This document shows, piece after piece, positions 1-6,879 of a DNA stretch of 8,085 bases (position 1 is the stretch's first letter; every line of letters begins with the position of its first letter). A program made the position numbers and the translations under genes. Origin of the DNA: Gammaproteobacteria bacterium (lineage in GTDB: Bacteria > Pseudomonadota > Gammaproteobacteria > Steroidobacterales > Woeseiaceae); contig QNFK01000062.1 in NCBI GenBank assembly GCA_003645495.1, positions 1 through 8,085 on the forward strand, read 5' to 3'. Under the pieces are notes generated by a model. That model did no database searches, was not told where the DNA came from, and worked only from the letters and a program-made list of their open reading frames with translations.

Positions 1-858
1 GATAATGTCATCCTGGTACTTCAGCAGCGCACCCAAGGTATCGTTGATGATTTCAGGGGTGAGTGCAACCACATCCAGCTGCGTCAGCGAATTCGCCCAG
101 TCCAGTGTTTCGGCTACGCCGGGACGCTTGAAGAGGTCCTCATCCCGAAGTTTGTGAATGAACGCGATGAGTTGCTCACGCAGTTCATCGCCGACGTGGG
201 GTGCTTTCAGCGCAAGAATTCTGCTTTCGTCAGCATAGGAGGGATAGTCAACCCAGTGATACAGGCAGCGACGCCGCAGCGCATCGTGTACCTCGCGAGT
301 ACGGTTGGATGTGATAATAACGATTGGTGGCTCTGCCGCCTTCAGCGTCTCGAATTCCGGAATACTCAACTGAAAATCCGACAACAACTCAAGTAAAAAC
401 GCTTCGAACGGTTCGTCGGCTCGATCGATTTCGTCGATCAGCAGTACCGGCGGTCCTCCGTCATGCGGCATCAGGGCGCTCATTAACGGGCGCTCAATCA
501 GGTATTCATGGGTGTACAGGCTGTCACCAATTCCTGTGACGCTGCCTTCCGCTTCGGCGAGGCGAATTGCGACCATTTGCCGTGGATAGTTCCATTCGTA
601 GGCGGCGCTGGCGAGATCCAGACCTTCAAAACACTGCAATCGAATCAGATCACGACCGAGCGTTGCCGCTAATACCTTCGCAATCTCTGTTTTGCCAACG
701 CCCGCTTCACCTTCCAGTAACAACGGCCGCCCCATACGCAGGGCCAGGTAAACAACAGTCGCAAGATCACGACCGGCAACGTACTCACCACTACGAAGCA
801 GCTCCTCCGTCGCGGAAACGTCTGCTGGTAATCCGTCTTGTACTTTTTTTTCAGCCAC
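1..858 (-). CDS. coxD: CoxD/MoxR-family AAA+ ATPase, C-terminus cut by window edge
   Basis: The frame is open for 286 codons from a GTG at 856-858 to base 1, where the window cuts it. CoxD proteins are about 295-300 residues, so only a short tail should be missing. Visible AAA+ features are Walker A GEAGVGKT (residues 50-57), Walker B VLLIDE (138-143), a TSN sensor-1 (183-185), the arginine-finger stretch DALRRRC (192-198) and the sensor-2 region KRPG (244-247). In the CO dehydrogenase system CoxD is a cytoplasmic chaperone-like ATPase needed to mature the Mo active site. By inference it matures the CoxL encoded just upstream. The GTG start is favoured because an in-frame TAG (859-861) immediately precedes it and the first in-frame ATG (residue 42) lies only eight residues before the P-loop. 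It overlaps the end of coxM by 8 bases, suggesting translational coupling; no strong Shine-Dalgarno is visible. Family assignment is secure; the CoxD name rests on context. Confidence 0.88.
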   Translation of the reverse strand, partial: MAEKKVQDGLPADVSATEELLRSGEYVAGRDLATVVYLALRMGRPLLLEGEAGVGKTEIAKVLAATLGRDLIRLQCFEGLDLASAAYEWNYPRQMVAIRLAEAEGSVTGIGDSLYTHEYLIERPLMSALMPHDGGPPVLLIDEIDRADEPFEAFLLELLSDFQLSIPEFETLKAAEPPIVIITSNRTREVHDALRRRCLYHWVDYPSYADESRILALKAPHVGDELREQLIAFIHKLRDEDLFKRPGVAETLDWANSLTQLDVVALTPEIINDTLGALLKYQDDII

Positions 859-1648
859 CTAGTGTACTAACGGCTCGTCCTGCCATGACACCGATCAGGT
901 GGGCCCGATATTCAGAACTGGCATGCAGATCGTCATTAAGATCAGCTGCGTCCATTGATATGCCGGCCAGTGCGTCGGTAGAAAATGATTTGCCCAATGC
1001 TGCCTCGATCTCCGTCGCACGATAGGCGCAGGCGCCGGCACCTGTTACCGCTACACGAAGGCCACTATCAGTCTCGGCAACCATTACGCCAACGACCGCG
1101 TAGCGGGAGGCCGGGTTTGGAAACTTGGCATAGGCGGCTTTTTTCGGCTTGGGAAATTTCACGGACACTACCAGTTCGTTTGCTTCCAGCGCCGTCTCAA
1201 ACAGGCCCTTGAAATAATCGTCTGCAGCAATTTCGCGCTTATTGGTTTTGATTACAGCATCGAGGCCGAGTACCGCAGCCGGATAGTCAGAGGCCGGATC
1301 GCTGTTGGCAATTGACCCACCGAGCGTGCCACGGTTGCGTACTTGCGCGTCACCGATGGAATTCGCGAGTTCGGCCAGCGCGGGGATTGCGTTTTGCACA
1401 ATATCGCTTCCTGCAACATCCGCGTGTCTGACCATCGCACCAATTTCGATGGCGTCGCCGGTATCGCTAATGTCGCTCAATCCGTCGATCGCCGAGAGAT
1501 CGACCAGGTCTGAGGGTTGTGCCAGGCGCATCTTCATCGTCGGCAGGAGTGTCATGCCGCCGGCGAGAATCTTCGCTTCGTCATTCGCGGCAAGGATTTC
1601 GCTTACGTCTTCGAGCGAAGTCGGGCGATGGTAGTTGAATTCGTACAT
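851..1648 (-). CDS. coxM: Molybdenum hydroxylase FAD-binding medium subunit (CoxM-like)
   Basis: This 265-residue protein is the flavoprotein subunit that takes electrons from the CoxS iron-sulfur clusters in a CoxLMS-type hydroxylase. The FAD-binding signatures of the family are present: AGGMTLLP (residues 29-36) and RGTLGGSIANSDPASD (106-121), the latter combining the TLGGS pyrophosphate loop with the conserved DPASD. The start MYEFNYHRP is the usual N-terminus of the family. It is preceded by AGGAAG (1657-1662), which straddles the stop codon of coxL, leaving a 12-base gap between the genes. The protein is somewhat shorter than form I CoxM (about 288 residues) but ends naturally with TGA at 851-853, and the C-terminal CO_deh_flav domain appears complete. 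It is the last hydroxylase subunit in the S-L-M order typical of form II clusters. Confidence 0.93.
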   Translation of the reverse strand: MYEFNYHRPTSLEDVSEILAANDEAKILAGGMTLLPTMKMRLAQPSDLVDLSAIDGLSDISDTGDAIEIGAMVRHADVAGSDIVQNAIPALAELANSIGDAQVRNRGTLGGSIANSDPASDYPAAVLGLDAVIKTNKREIAADDYFKGLFETALEANELVVSVKFPKPKKAAYAKFPNPASRYAVVGVMVAETDSGLRVAVTGAGACAYRATEIEAALGKSFSTDALAGISMDAADLNDDLHASSEYRAHLIGVMAGRAVSTLGG

Positions 1649-1656
1649 ATCCGATT

Positions 1657-1662
1657 CTTCCT
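1657..1662 (-). promoter_or_regulatory. Ribosome binding site of coxM overlapping the coxL stop
   Basis: On the minus strand AGGAAG lies 8 bases before the coxM ATG (1646-1648). Its first two bases are the last two bases of the coxL TAG stop (1661-1663). This fixes the coxM start and implies that ribosomes finishing coxL could reinitiate on coxM. Confidence 0.7.
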
Positions 1663-4027
1663 AATTGGTTGCTGACTGGATTGCCTGCCAGACACGTTCC
1701 GGCGTTGCCGGCATTGGCATGTCATCAATTTTGTACTCAGAAAGCGCATTGACCACCGCATTTATCACCGCGGGTGGTGTACCAATGGCACCAGCCTCAC
1801 CACAGCCTTTCACGCCGAGCACGTTGTGCGTGCATGGAGTGACATTGGTCGTTACCGCAAAATTGGGCAGGTTGTCTGCGCGCGGCAGACAATAGTCCAT
1901 CATCGAACCGCTCAGTAACTGGCCACTGTCATCATAAACACACTGCTCATACAGGGCCTGGCCAATACCTTGAGTAACGCCACCATGCACCTGGCCCTCG
2001 ACAATCATCGGATTGATGATGCGGCCAAAATCATCGGCAGCAGTGAAACTCACGACATCGACCACGCCGGTATCCGGATCAATTTCAACTTCGCAGATGT
2101 GGCATCCGGCGGGAAAGGTGAAATTTTTCGGATCGTAGAATGCTGTCTCTTCGAGCCCGGGCTCCAGCGTATCCAGCGGGTAGTTGTGTGGCACGTAGGC
2201 AGCCATCGCCACATCGCCGAACGCAACGGACCGGTCGGTGCCAACGACGGTTAGCTTGCCATCCTTGAATTCAATGTCCTCTGCTGAGGCCTCGAGAAGA
2301 TGCGCGGCGATCTTGCGTGACTTGGTGCGAATTTTTTCCAGCGCATTCATCAGCGCCACACCACCGACGGCTGCCGATCGCGAACCATAAGTACCCATAC
2401 CAAAGGGTACTTTAGCGGTGTCACCGTGAACAATACTGACATTGTCGAAGTCCACGCCGAGCGCTTCGGTGACCAGCTGGGCAAATGTCGTCTCGTGCCC
2501 CTGGCCATGGCTGTGTGATCCGGTGAAAACCGACACTGAACCGGTCGGATTGACGCGTACGGTCCCTGCTTCGTAAAGACCTGCCCGCGCTCCCAGGGCA
2601 CCAGCGACGTTTGATGGAGCAATGCCACAGGCTTCTATGTAGGTGGCTATGCCAACCCCGCGCAGCTTGCCACGGCTTGCGGATTCTTCGCGTCTCTGCG
2701 CGAAATTATCGTAGTCCGCAAGTTCCAGTGCCTTGTCGACTGCCGCATCATAATCTCCGATGTCGTACTCCAGCGCGACCGGCGTCTGGTATGGAAATTC
2801 ATCCGGCTTAATGAAGTTTCGCCGCCGTAATTCGATCGGATCGATTCCGGTGACTTTCGCCGCCCTGTCTACCAGGCGCTCAAGGAGATAGCTTGCCTCC
2901 GGCCTGCCCGCGCCGCGGTAGGCGTCAACCGGCACGGTGTGGGTGAACATTCCCCTGACCCGCGCATGAATGGCTGGTGTCTTGTAAGTACCTGCAAGCA
3001 ATGTCGCATACAGAATGGTCGGTACAGCCGGACCGAAAGTCGACAGGTATGCGCCAAGATTGGCACGTGTATCAACCCTGAGGCCGAGAAACTCGCCGTC
3101 CTCGCTCAGCGCAAGCTCGGCGTGAGAAACGTGGTCGCGACCGTGTGCATCGCTAATGAAAGACTCACTACGGTCAGCCGTCCATTTGACCGGTCGATCT
3201 ACCTGTTTGGAGGCCCAGGTAACAATCGCTTCCTCGGCATAATGAAAAATCTTTGAGCCGAAGCCGCCACCAACATCCGGTGATACGACTCTCAGTTTAT
3301 GTTCGGGGATACCCAGTACAAATGCACCCATCAGCATGCGAATAACGTGCGGGTTCTGGCTGGTCGTGAACAGCGTGTACTCATCTTTGCCGCTATCGTA
3401 GTCACCGATGGCAGCGCGCGGCTCCATCGCGTTGGCAATCAGTCGATTGTTGACTATGTCGATGCTGACAACCTGTGCAGCCTTTGCGAAGGCAGCGTCT
3501 GTTGCTGCCGCGTCGCCGATCTCCCAGTCGAAACAAATGTTTCCCGGGGCATCATCCCAGACCAGGGGCGCGCCCTCTGCACCGGCCGCATCCAGGCTGG
3601 CAACCGCCGGCAAATCATCGTAGTCAACCTCGATCAGCTCGACGGCATCCCGCGCGGCGGCCTTTGTCTCGGCGAGAACAACAGCAACCTGGTCACCAAC
3701 GTGATGCACAACATCCACGGCAAGCGGCGGATGCCCGGGCTCGGCCATAGGTGAACCATCCGAACTGGTGATGCCCCACCCGCAAGGCAGGCCACCGACA
3801 CCTGCTGCGGCCATGTCAGCGCCGGTAAATACAGCGACGACGCCTGGTGCAGCTTTCGCGGCATCCGTTTCCAGTGACTTTATTTTTCCATGTGCCAGCG
3901 GCGAGCGAAGAATGACTGCATAAAGCTGGTTGGGCCGGTTTATGTCATCGACATACTGACCCTTGCCGGTAATGAATCGATGATCTTCTTTGCGTCTAAC
4001 CGCGGCGCCTATTCCATTTTCCGTCAT
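1661..4027 (-). CDS. coxL: Form II (AYRGAGR) CoxL-like molybdopterin large subunit, xanthine dehydrogenase family
   Basis: This 788-residue catalytic subunit has the usual CoxL length and is intact. Visible family features are the N-terminal a/b hammerhead domain (about 15-140), the Moco-binding GGGFGSK (253-259), GQGHETT (508-514) and the GCGEAGAIG motif (741-749), whose Glu744 matches the conserved catalytic glutamate of molybdenum hydroxylases. The active-site loop is AYRGAGR (369-375; bases 2903-2923). Form I CO dehydrogenases have AYxCSFR, whose cysteine binds copper; the aligned position here is Gly372, so a Mo-Cu site is not expected. Form II enzymes are a sister group whose physiological substrates are largely unsettled. 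The start is supported by GAGG (4034-4037), 6 bases upstream of the ATG, and the gene begins 28 bases after coxS. Assembly with CoxM and CoxS as an (LMS)2 complex is inferred from the family. The family call is very secure; CO as substrate is doubtful. Confidence 0.95.
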   Translation of the reverse strand: MTENGIGAAVRRKEDHRFITGKGQYVDDINRPNQLYAVILRSPLAHGKIKSLETDAAKAAPGVVAVFTGADMAAAGVGGLPCGWGITSSDGSPMAEPGHPPLAVDVVHHVGDQVAVVLAETKAAARDAVELIEVDYDDLPAVASLDAAGAEGAPLVWDDAPGNICFDWEIGDAAATDAAFAKAAQVVSIDIVNNRLIANAMEPRAAIGDYDSGKDEYTLFTTSQNPHVIRMLMGAFVLGIPEHKLRVVSPDVGGGFGSKIFHYAEEAIVTWASKQVDRPVKWTADRSESFISDAHGRDHVSHAELALSEDGEFLGLRVDTRANLGAYLSTFGPAVPTILYATLLAGTYKTPAIHARVRGMFTHTVPVDAYRGAGRPEASYLLERLVDRAAKVTGIDPIELRRRNFIKPDEFPYQTPVALEYDIGDYDAAVDKALELADYDNFAQRREESASRGKLRGVGIATYIEACGIAPSNVAGALGARAGLYEAGTVRVNPTGSVSVFTGSHSHGQGHETTFAQLVTEALGVDFDNVSIVHGDTAKVPFGMGTYGSRSAAVGGVALMNALEKIRTKSRKIAAHLLEASAEDIEFKDGKLTVVGTDRSVAFGDVAMAAYVPHNYPLDTLEPGLEETAFYDPKNFTFPAGCHICEVEIDPDTGVVDVVSFTAADDFGRIINPMIVEGQVHGGVTQGIGQALYEQCVYDDSGQLLSGSMMDYCLPRADNLPNFAVTTNVTPCTHNVLGVKGCGEAGAIGTPPAVINAVVNALSEYKIDDMPMPATPERVWQAIQSATN

Positions 4028-4055
4028 GGCTCACCTCATTCCTGCGTCGACTGGT

Positions 4056-4532
4056 TTAGTCGTCGGCGCGCATAGCTTGCGCGCCGGCTTTTACAGCCCG
4101 CACGATGTTTTGATATCCCGTGCAACGGCACAGGTTCCCTTCGAGCCACTCTCTGATCTGTTTTTCATCCGGATCCGGGTTCTGTTTAACCAGATCCAGC
4201 GAACTCATGATCATCCCCGGGGTGCAATAGCCACATTGCAATCCGTGGTGCTCGCGAAAAGCTTCCTGCATCGGGTGCAACTTGCCATTCGTTGCAACGC
4301 CCTCGATCGTTGCGACGTCTGCGCCTTCTGCCTGCACCGCCAGCATCGTGCAGCTCTTGACTGAACGTCCGTCAAGATGGATAACACAGGCGCCGCACTG
4401 GCTGGTGTCACAACCGACATGGGTGCCGGTCTTGCCCAGATTTTCACGAATCATCTCGACGAGAAGCGTACGGGAATCTACTTCGGCGCTGACGGCTTCA
4501 CCGTTCAGCGTGAATGATACTTTTGTTGTCAT
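4056..4532 (-). CDS. coxS: Molybdenum hydroxylase 2x[2Fe-2S] small subunit (CoxS-like)
   Basis: This 158-residue protein carries electrons from the Moco site of CoxL to the FAD of CoxM. All eight cluster ligands are visible. Cys41, Cys46, Cys49 and Cys61 form the plant-ferredoxin-type cluster ([10 protein letters not shown]). Cys100, Cys103, Cys135 and Cys137 form the proximal cluster (CGYC and CRC) in the C-terminal four-helix domain. Length is normal for the family. The ATG is preceded by AGGA (4540-4543) with a 7-base spacer. It is the first gene of the S-L-M hydroxylase set and lies downstream of the 240-base gap with the hairpin array, so any local promoter for the hydroxylase genes would sit in that gap. 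Confidence 0.96.
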   Translation of the reverse strand: MTTKVSFTLNGEAVSAEVDSRTLLVEMIRENLGKTGTHVGCDTSQCGACVIHLDGRSVKSCTMLAVQAEGADVATIEGVATNGKLHPMQEAFREHHGLQCGYCTPGMIMSSLDLVKQNPDPDEKQIREWLEGNLCRCTGYQNIVRAVKAGAQAMRADD

Positions 4533-4622
4533 CAGACCATCCTGCTGTTGTTTTTCTTGTGGCCCTGCACGGTCGGGCCGCGTCTCTTCTATTTACTTCT
4601 TATTCTATACAACTCTCTGTTT
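4533..4622 (-). promoter_or_regulatory. AT-rich leader of coxS, candidate promoter region
   Basis: This segment separates the hairpin array from coxS and contains no gene. Bases 4581-4620 are markedly AT-rich and, read on the minus strand, hold TAGAAT (4602-4607), five of six matches to a sigma-70 -10 box. No good -35 box lies 16-18 bases upstream. Nearer the gene, GGCCC/GGGCC arms (4561-4565 and 4575-4579) could form a short 5-bp stem in the leader, followed by the coxS AGGA at 4540-4543. The promoter assignment is weak and made mainly from position. Confidence 0.25.
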
Positions 4623-4760
4623 GCGAGCAGCCTGCTGCTCGCGGTACATGAATGTACCGGCATTTTCTGTGGCTGTAAGCCACTGAAAATGGGAGTCATT
4701 CGAAAATCACGCTTTTCGAATGACGATGTTGAAAAAAGTCATGGATGGCTTTCTTCAACA
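4623..4760. repeat. Array of five consecutive inverted repeats (hairpins)
   Basis: Five different stem-loops follow each other almost without gaps. H1, 4623-4642: GCGAGCAG/CTGCTCGC, 8 bp, loop of 4. H2, 4642-4659: CGGTACAT/ATGTACCG, 8 bp around GA, sharing one base with H1. H3, 4661-4691: 14-bp arms CATTTTCTGTGGCT and AGCCACTGAAAATG with one mismatch, loop GTA. H4, 4695-4724: GTCATTCGAAAA/TTTTCGAATGAC, 12 bp perfect, loop of 6. H5, 4727-4760: about 14 bp with one mismatch and one G-T pair, loop about 6. The array lies between coxG (stop at 4773) and coxS (start at 4532) and encodes nothing convincing. None of the hairpins is followed by a clear T-run on either strand, so classical intrinsic termination is not evident. 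It could be a composite dispersed intergenic palindromic element, a structured RNA segment or a transcript-processing region. The pairing is seen directly; the function is unknown. Confidence 0.85.
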
Positions 4761-4772
4761 ATGAACAAGTGC

Positions 4773-5327
4773 TCAGCGTAGCAGAAACCACCAGATCAGC
4801 AATAGTGCAACGGCGGCGCCTATCGCTTTCCAGGTCATCGAATTCATTGCCCCGCCGGTAGCCTCGTCGATGTCCATACGCATGGCACCTGGGTCCAGTT
4901 CACGGGAAAACGTGCCGAAAAAATCATCCGCCGTCTTTTTAGTCGCCCCCATGACGAGGCGAGAGCCTACCTGGGCCAGCTTGCCGCCAACCTTGAAATC
5001 GGCGTTATAGGTCAATAACGTGCCACCGTTGCTCTCTTCAAGCCGCACTGCAGCACTGCCACGGCCGAAACCGGCCATGCCTGCCTTGCTTTCGCCGACG
5101 AGCGTGTAACTTTGCGGTGGATTCAGGTTTTCGAGCGACAGGCGGGTGTCAAATCTGGCCCGTACCGGGCCGATCGCCGCCATTACTTTGGCTTTGAGTT
5201 CGGTAGCGCTGATTTGCTCCAGCGACTCACAACCCGGAATACATTTTTTCAGCATTTCCGGGTCGTTCAGGGCGTCCCAAACTGCCTCCCTGCTGGCGTC
5301 GATCTGATACTCGCCTTTGATTTCCAT
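4773..5327 (-). CDS. coxG: CoxG-like SRPBCC protein with C-terminal membrane anchor
   Basis: This 184-residue protein has an N-terminal CoxG/SRPBCC ligand-binding fold (about 1-145). Its start MEIKGEYQIDASREAVWDAL and the following NDPEMLKKCIPGCESL (21-36) are typical of the family. A short polar linker follows, then one hydrophobic segment AIGAAVALLLIWWFLL (168-183) at the extreme C-terminus that should anchor it in the cytoplasmic membrane. In characterised CO oxidisers CoxG is needed to attach CO dehydrogenase to the membrane, and mycobacterial CoxG has been reported to bind quinone and pass electrons from the enzyme. A similar docking or electron-transfer role for the CoxLMS encoded here is inferred. 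The ATG lies 9 bases after the dehydrogenase stop, with no clear Shine-Dalgarno, suggesting coupling to that gene. Unusually it is transcribed ahead of the hydroxylase genes and is separated from coxS by the hairpin array. Confidence 0.9.
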   Translation of the reverse strand: MEIKGEYQIDASREAVWDALNDPEMLKKCIPGCESLEQISATELKAKVMAAIGPVRARFDTRLSLENLNPPQSYTLVGESKAGMAGFGRGSAAVRLEESNGGTLLTYNADFKVGGKLAQVGSRLVMGATKKTADDFFGTFSRELDPGAMRMDIDEATGGAMNSMTWKAIGAAVALLLIWWFLLR

Positions 5328-5336
5328 GCCGGGAGA

Positions 5337-6854
5337 TTACATCGTCGGCATCGAAAAATCTGCTCCTGCACGAATGCCGGTTGGCCAGCGTGACGTTATC
5401 GTTTTCAGGCGCGTATAGAAACGCACACCTTCCATGCCGTAAATGGACGATCCACCGAAGAGTGAGCGCTTCCAGCCGCCGAAACTGTGAAATGCGAGCG
5501 GCACCGGAATTGGCACGTTAATGCCGACCATGCCTACCTGGATACCGTTAGCGAATTCGCGGGCGGCATCGCCATCGCGTGTAAATATCGCTGTGCCGTT
5601 TCCGTATTCATGTGCATTGACCAGATCGATGGCCTCGTCAAAAGTCCCGGTGCGGGTTATTGTCAACACGGGGCCAAAAATTTCTTCCTGGTAAACACGC
5701 ATGTCGCTGGTCACGTGATCAAACAGGGTCGGGCCCAGAAAGTATCCTGGAGATTTCGTAATCTCGTGCTTTCTGCCGTCAACCACTAATGTTGCGCCCT
5801 CTTCTTCACCAAGGTCGATATACGATCGAACCTTGTCGCGATGCTCTGCCGTGATCAGCGGACCCATGTCATTACTATTATCCATACCTGGACCGACCTT
5901 CAGGGCAGCAATTCTTGGCAAAAGTTTCTCGAGCAAAGGTTCCGCGGAATCACCAACCGTCACCACTGCAGAAATTGCCATGCAGCGTTCGCCGGCGGAA
6001 CCGTAGCCCGCGCCAACCAGTGCATCGGCAACCTGGTCCATGTCGGCATCGGGTAAGACAACCAGGTGGTTTTTAGCACCACCGAGCGCCTGCACTCGTT
6101 TGCCATTCGCAGATGCGGTCTTGTAGACATGCTCGGCCACTGGCGTGGAGCCCACGAAACTCACTGCGGCGACACGTTCGTCGGCCAGGAGTGAATTCAC
6201 GGCAACATGATCGCCTTGCACGACATTGAAGACGCCTGGTGGTAACCCTGCCTCATGCAATAACTCGGCCCATTTGAGCGCGCAGCTCGGGTCTTTTTCC
6301 GATGGCTTTAAGATGAACGAGTTGCCGCAGGCGATTGCAAGCGGGAACATCCACAGCGGTACCATCGCCGGAAAATTAAACGGTGTGATGCCAACGCAAA
6401 CACCCATTGGCTGACGCATCGACCAGGTATCGACACCGGTACCAACCTGATCGCTGTATTCCCCTTTGATCAGGTGGGGAATGCCACAGGCGAAATCGAC
6501 GACTTCGAGGCCGCGCTGGATCGAGCCATCCGCATCGTGCAATACCTTGCCATGCTCCTGGGCGATCAATGCCGCGATCTCCGCACGATCACGATCTATC
6601 AGCTCCCTGAGTTTGAACATGACTTTTGCCCGCCGCAAGACCGGCGTACGCGACCAACCGACGAACGCCTCCTGCGCAGCGGTGACTGCGGCGTCAACAT
6701 CTGCTTCAGTTGACATGACGACTTGTGCGCAACGCTCGCCGGTTGCCGAATCAAACACGTCTCCATACCGGTCAGAATCCGACGCGGCGACTTGCCCGTT
6801 TATCCAGTTCGGGACTTTTCTTAATGCATCTATTGCTGCGGCTTTCTCTGCCAT
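5337..6854 (-). CDS. mmsA: CoA-acylating methylmalonate/malonate-semialdehyde dehydrogenase
   Basis: This 505-residue enzyme oxidises malonate semialdehyde or methylmalonate semialdehyde with NAD+ and CoA, releasing CO2 and acetyl-CoA or propionyl-CoA. It is an aldehyde dehydrogenase-fold protein with the catalytic cysteine in GYGSAGERCMA (Cys291; bases 5982-5984) and Asn160 in TPFNFP. The stretch ALGGAKNH (256-263) is diagnostic: MMSDH enzymes lack the general-base glutamate found in the corresponding ELGGK motif of hydrolytic aldehyde dehydrogenases, consistent with CoA rather than water as acceptor. The start MAEKAAAIDALRK is chosen because GGCAGGA lies 8 bases upstream and gives the normal family length. 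A longer in-frame extension to 6941 would overlap the aminotransferase and has no family-like sequence. It follows the aminotransferase by 25 bases and probably removes the semialdehyde that enzyme makes. Whether it prefers malonate or methylmalonate semialdehyde cannot be told from sequence. Confidence 0.94.
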   Translation of the reverse strand: MAEKAAAIDALRKVPNWINGQVAASDSDRYGDVFDSATGERCAQVVMSTEADVDAAVTAAQEAFVGWSRTPVLRRAKVMFKLRELIDRDRAEIAALIAQEHGKVLHDADGSIQRGLEVVDFACGIPHLIKGEYSDQVGTGVDTWSMRQPMGVCVGITPFNFPAMVPLWMFPLAIACGNSFILKPSEKDPSCALKWAELLHEAGLPPGVFNVVQGDHVAVNSLLADERVAAVSFVGSTPVAEHVYKTASANGKRVQALGGAKNHLVVLPDADMDQVADALVGAGYGSAGERCMAISAVVTVGDSAEPLLEKLLPRIAALKVGPGMDNSNDMGPLITAEHRDKVRSYIDLGEEEGATLVVDGRKHEITKSPGYFLGPTLFDHVTSDMRVYQEEIFGPVLTITRTGTFDEAIDLVNAHEYGNGTAIFTRDGDAAREFANGIQVGMVGINVPIPVPLAFHSFGGWKRSLFGGSSIYGMEGVRFYTRLKTITSRWPTGIRAGADFSMPTM

Positions 6855-6862
6855 GTTATTTA

Positions 6863-6869
6863 TCCTGCC
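6863..6869 (-). promoter_or_regulatory. Ribosome binding site deciding the mmsA start
   Basis: GGCAGGA on the minus strand lies 8 bases before the ATG at 6852-6854, inside the 25-base gap after the aminotransferase stop (6880-6882). It supports this ATG over the longer in-frame start at 6941. Confidence 0.7.
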
Positions 6870-6879
6870 AGTTAAATTT

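Noticed and set aside
567..1025. Plus-strand open frame of 152 codons
   Set aside because: It is antisense to coxD and coxM, which carry clear family motifs; its Arg/Pro-rich low-complexity translation is typical of a shadow frame.
1661..4532. Form I aerobic CO dehydrogenase (CoxMSL)
   Set aside because: The AYxCSFR motif is absent (AYRGAGR instead) and the order is S-L-M, so a true Cu-Mo CO dehydrogenase is not supported.
4695..4760. Rho-independent terminator after coxG
   Set aside because: H4 and H5 are strong stems, but neither is followed by a T-run on the minus strand; the T-rich part of H5 is inside its own stem.
4623..4760. CRISPR-like or integron attC-like repeat
   Set aside because: The five palindromes differ in sequence and have no regular spacers, and no cas, integrase or gene-cassette feature is nearby.
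4548..4781. Plus-strand open frame of 77 codons with a hydrophobic N-terminal part across the hairpin array
   Set aside because: The hydrophobic stretch comes from the pyrimidine-rich leader and the rest from the palindromes; there is no family-like sequence or convincing ribosome binding site.
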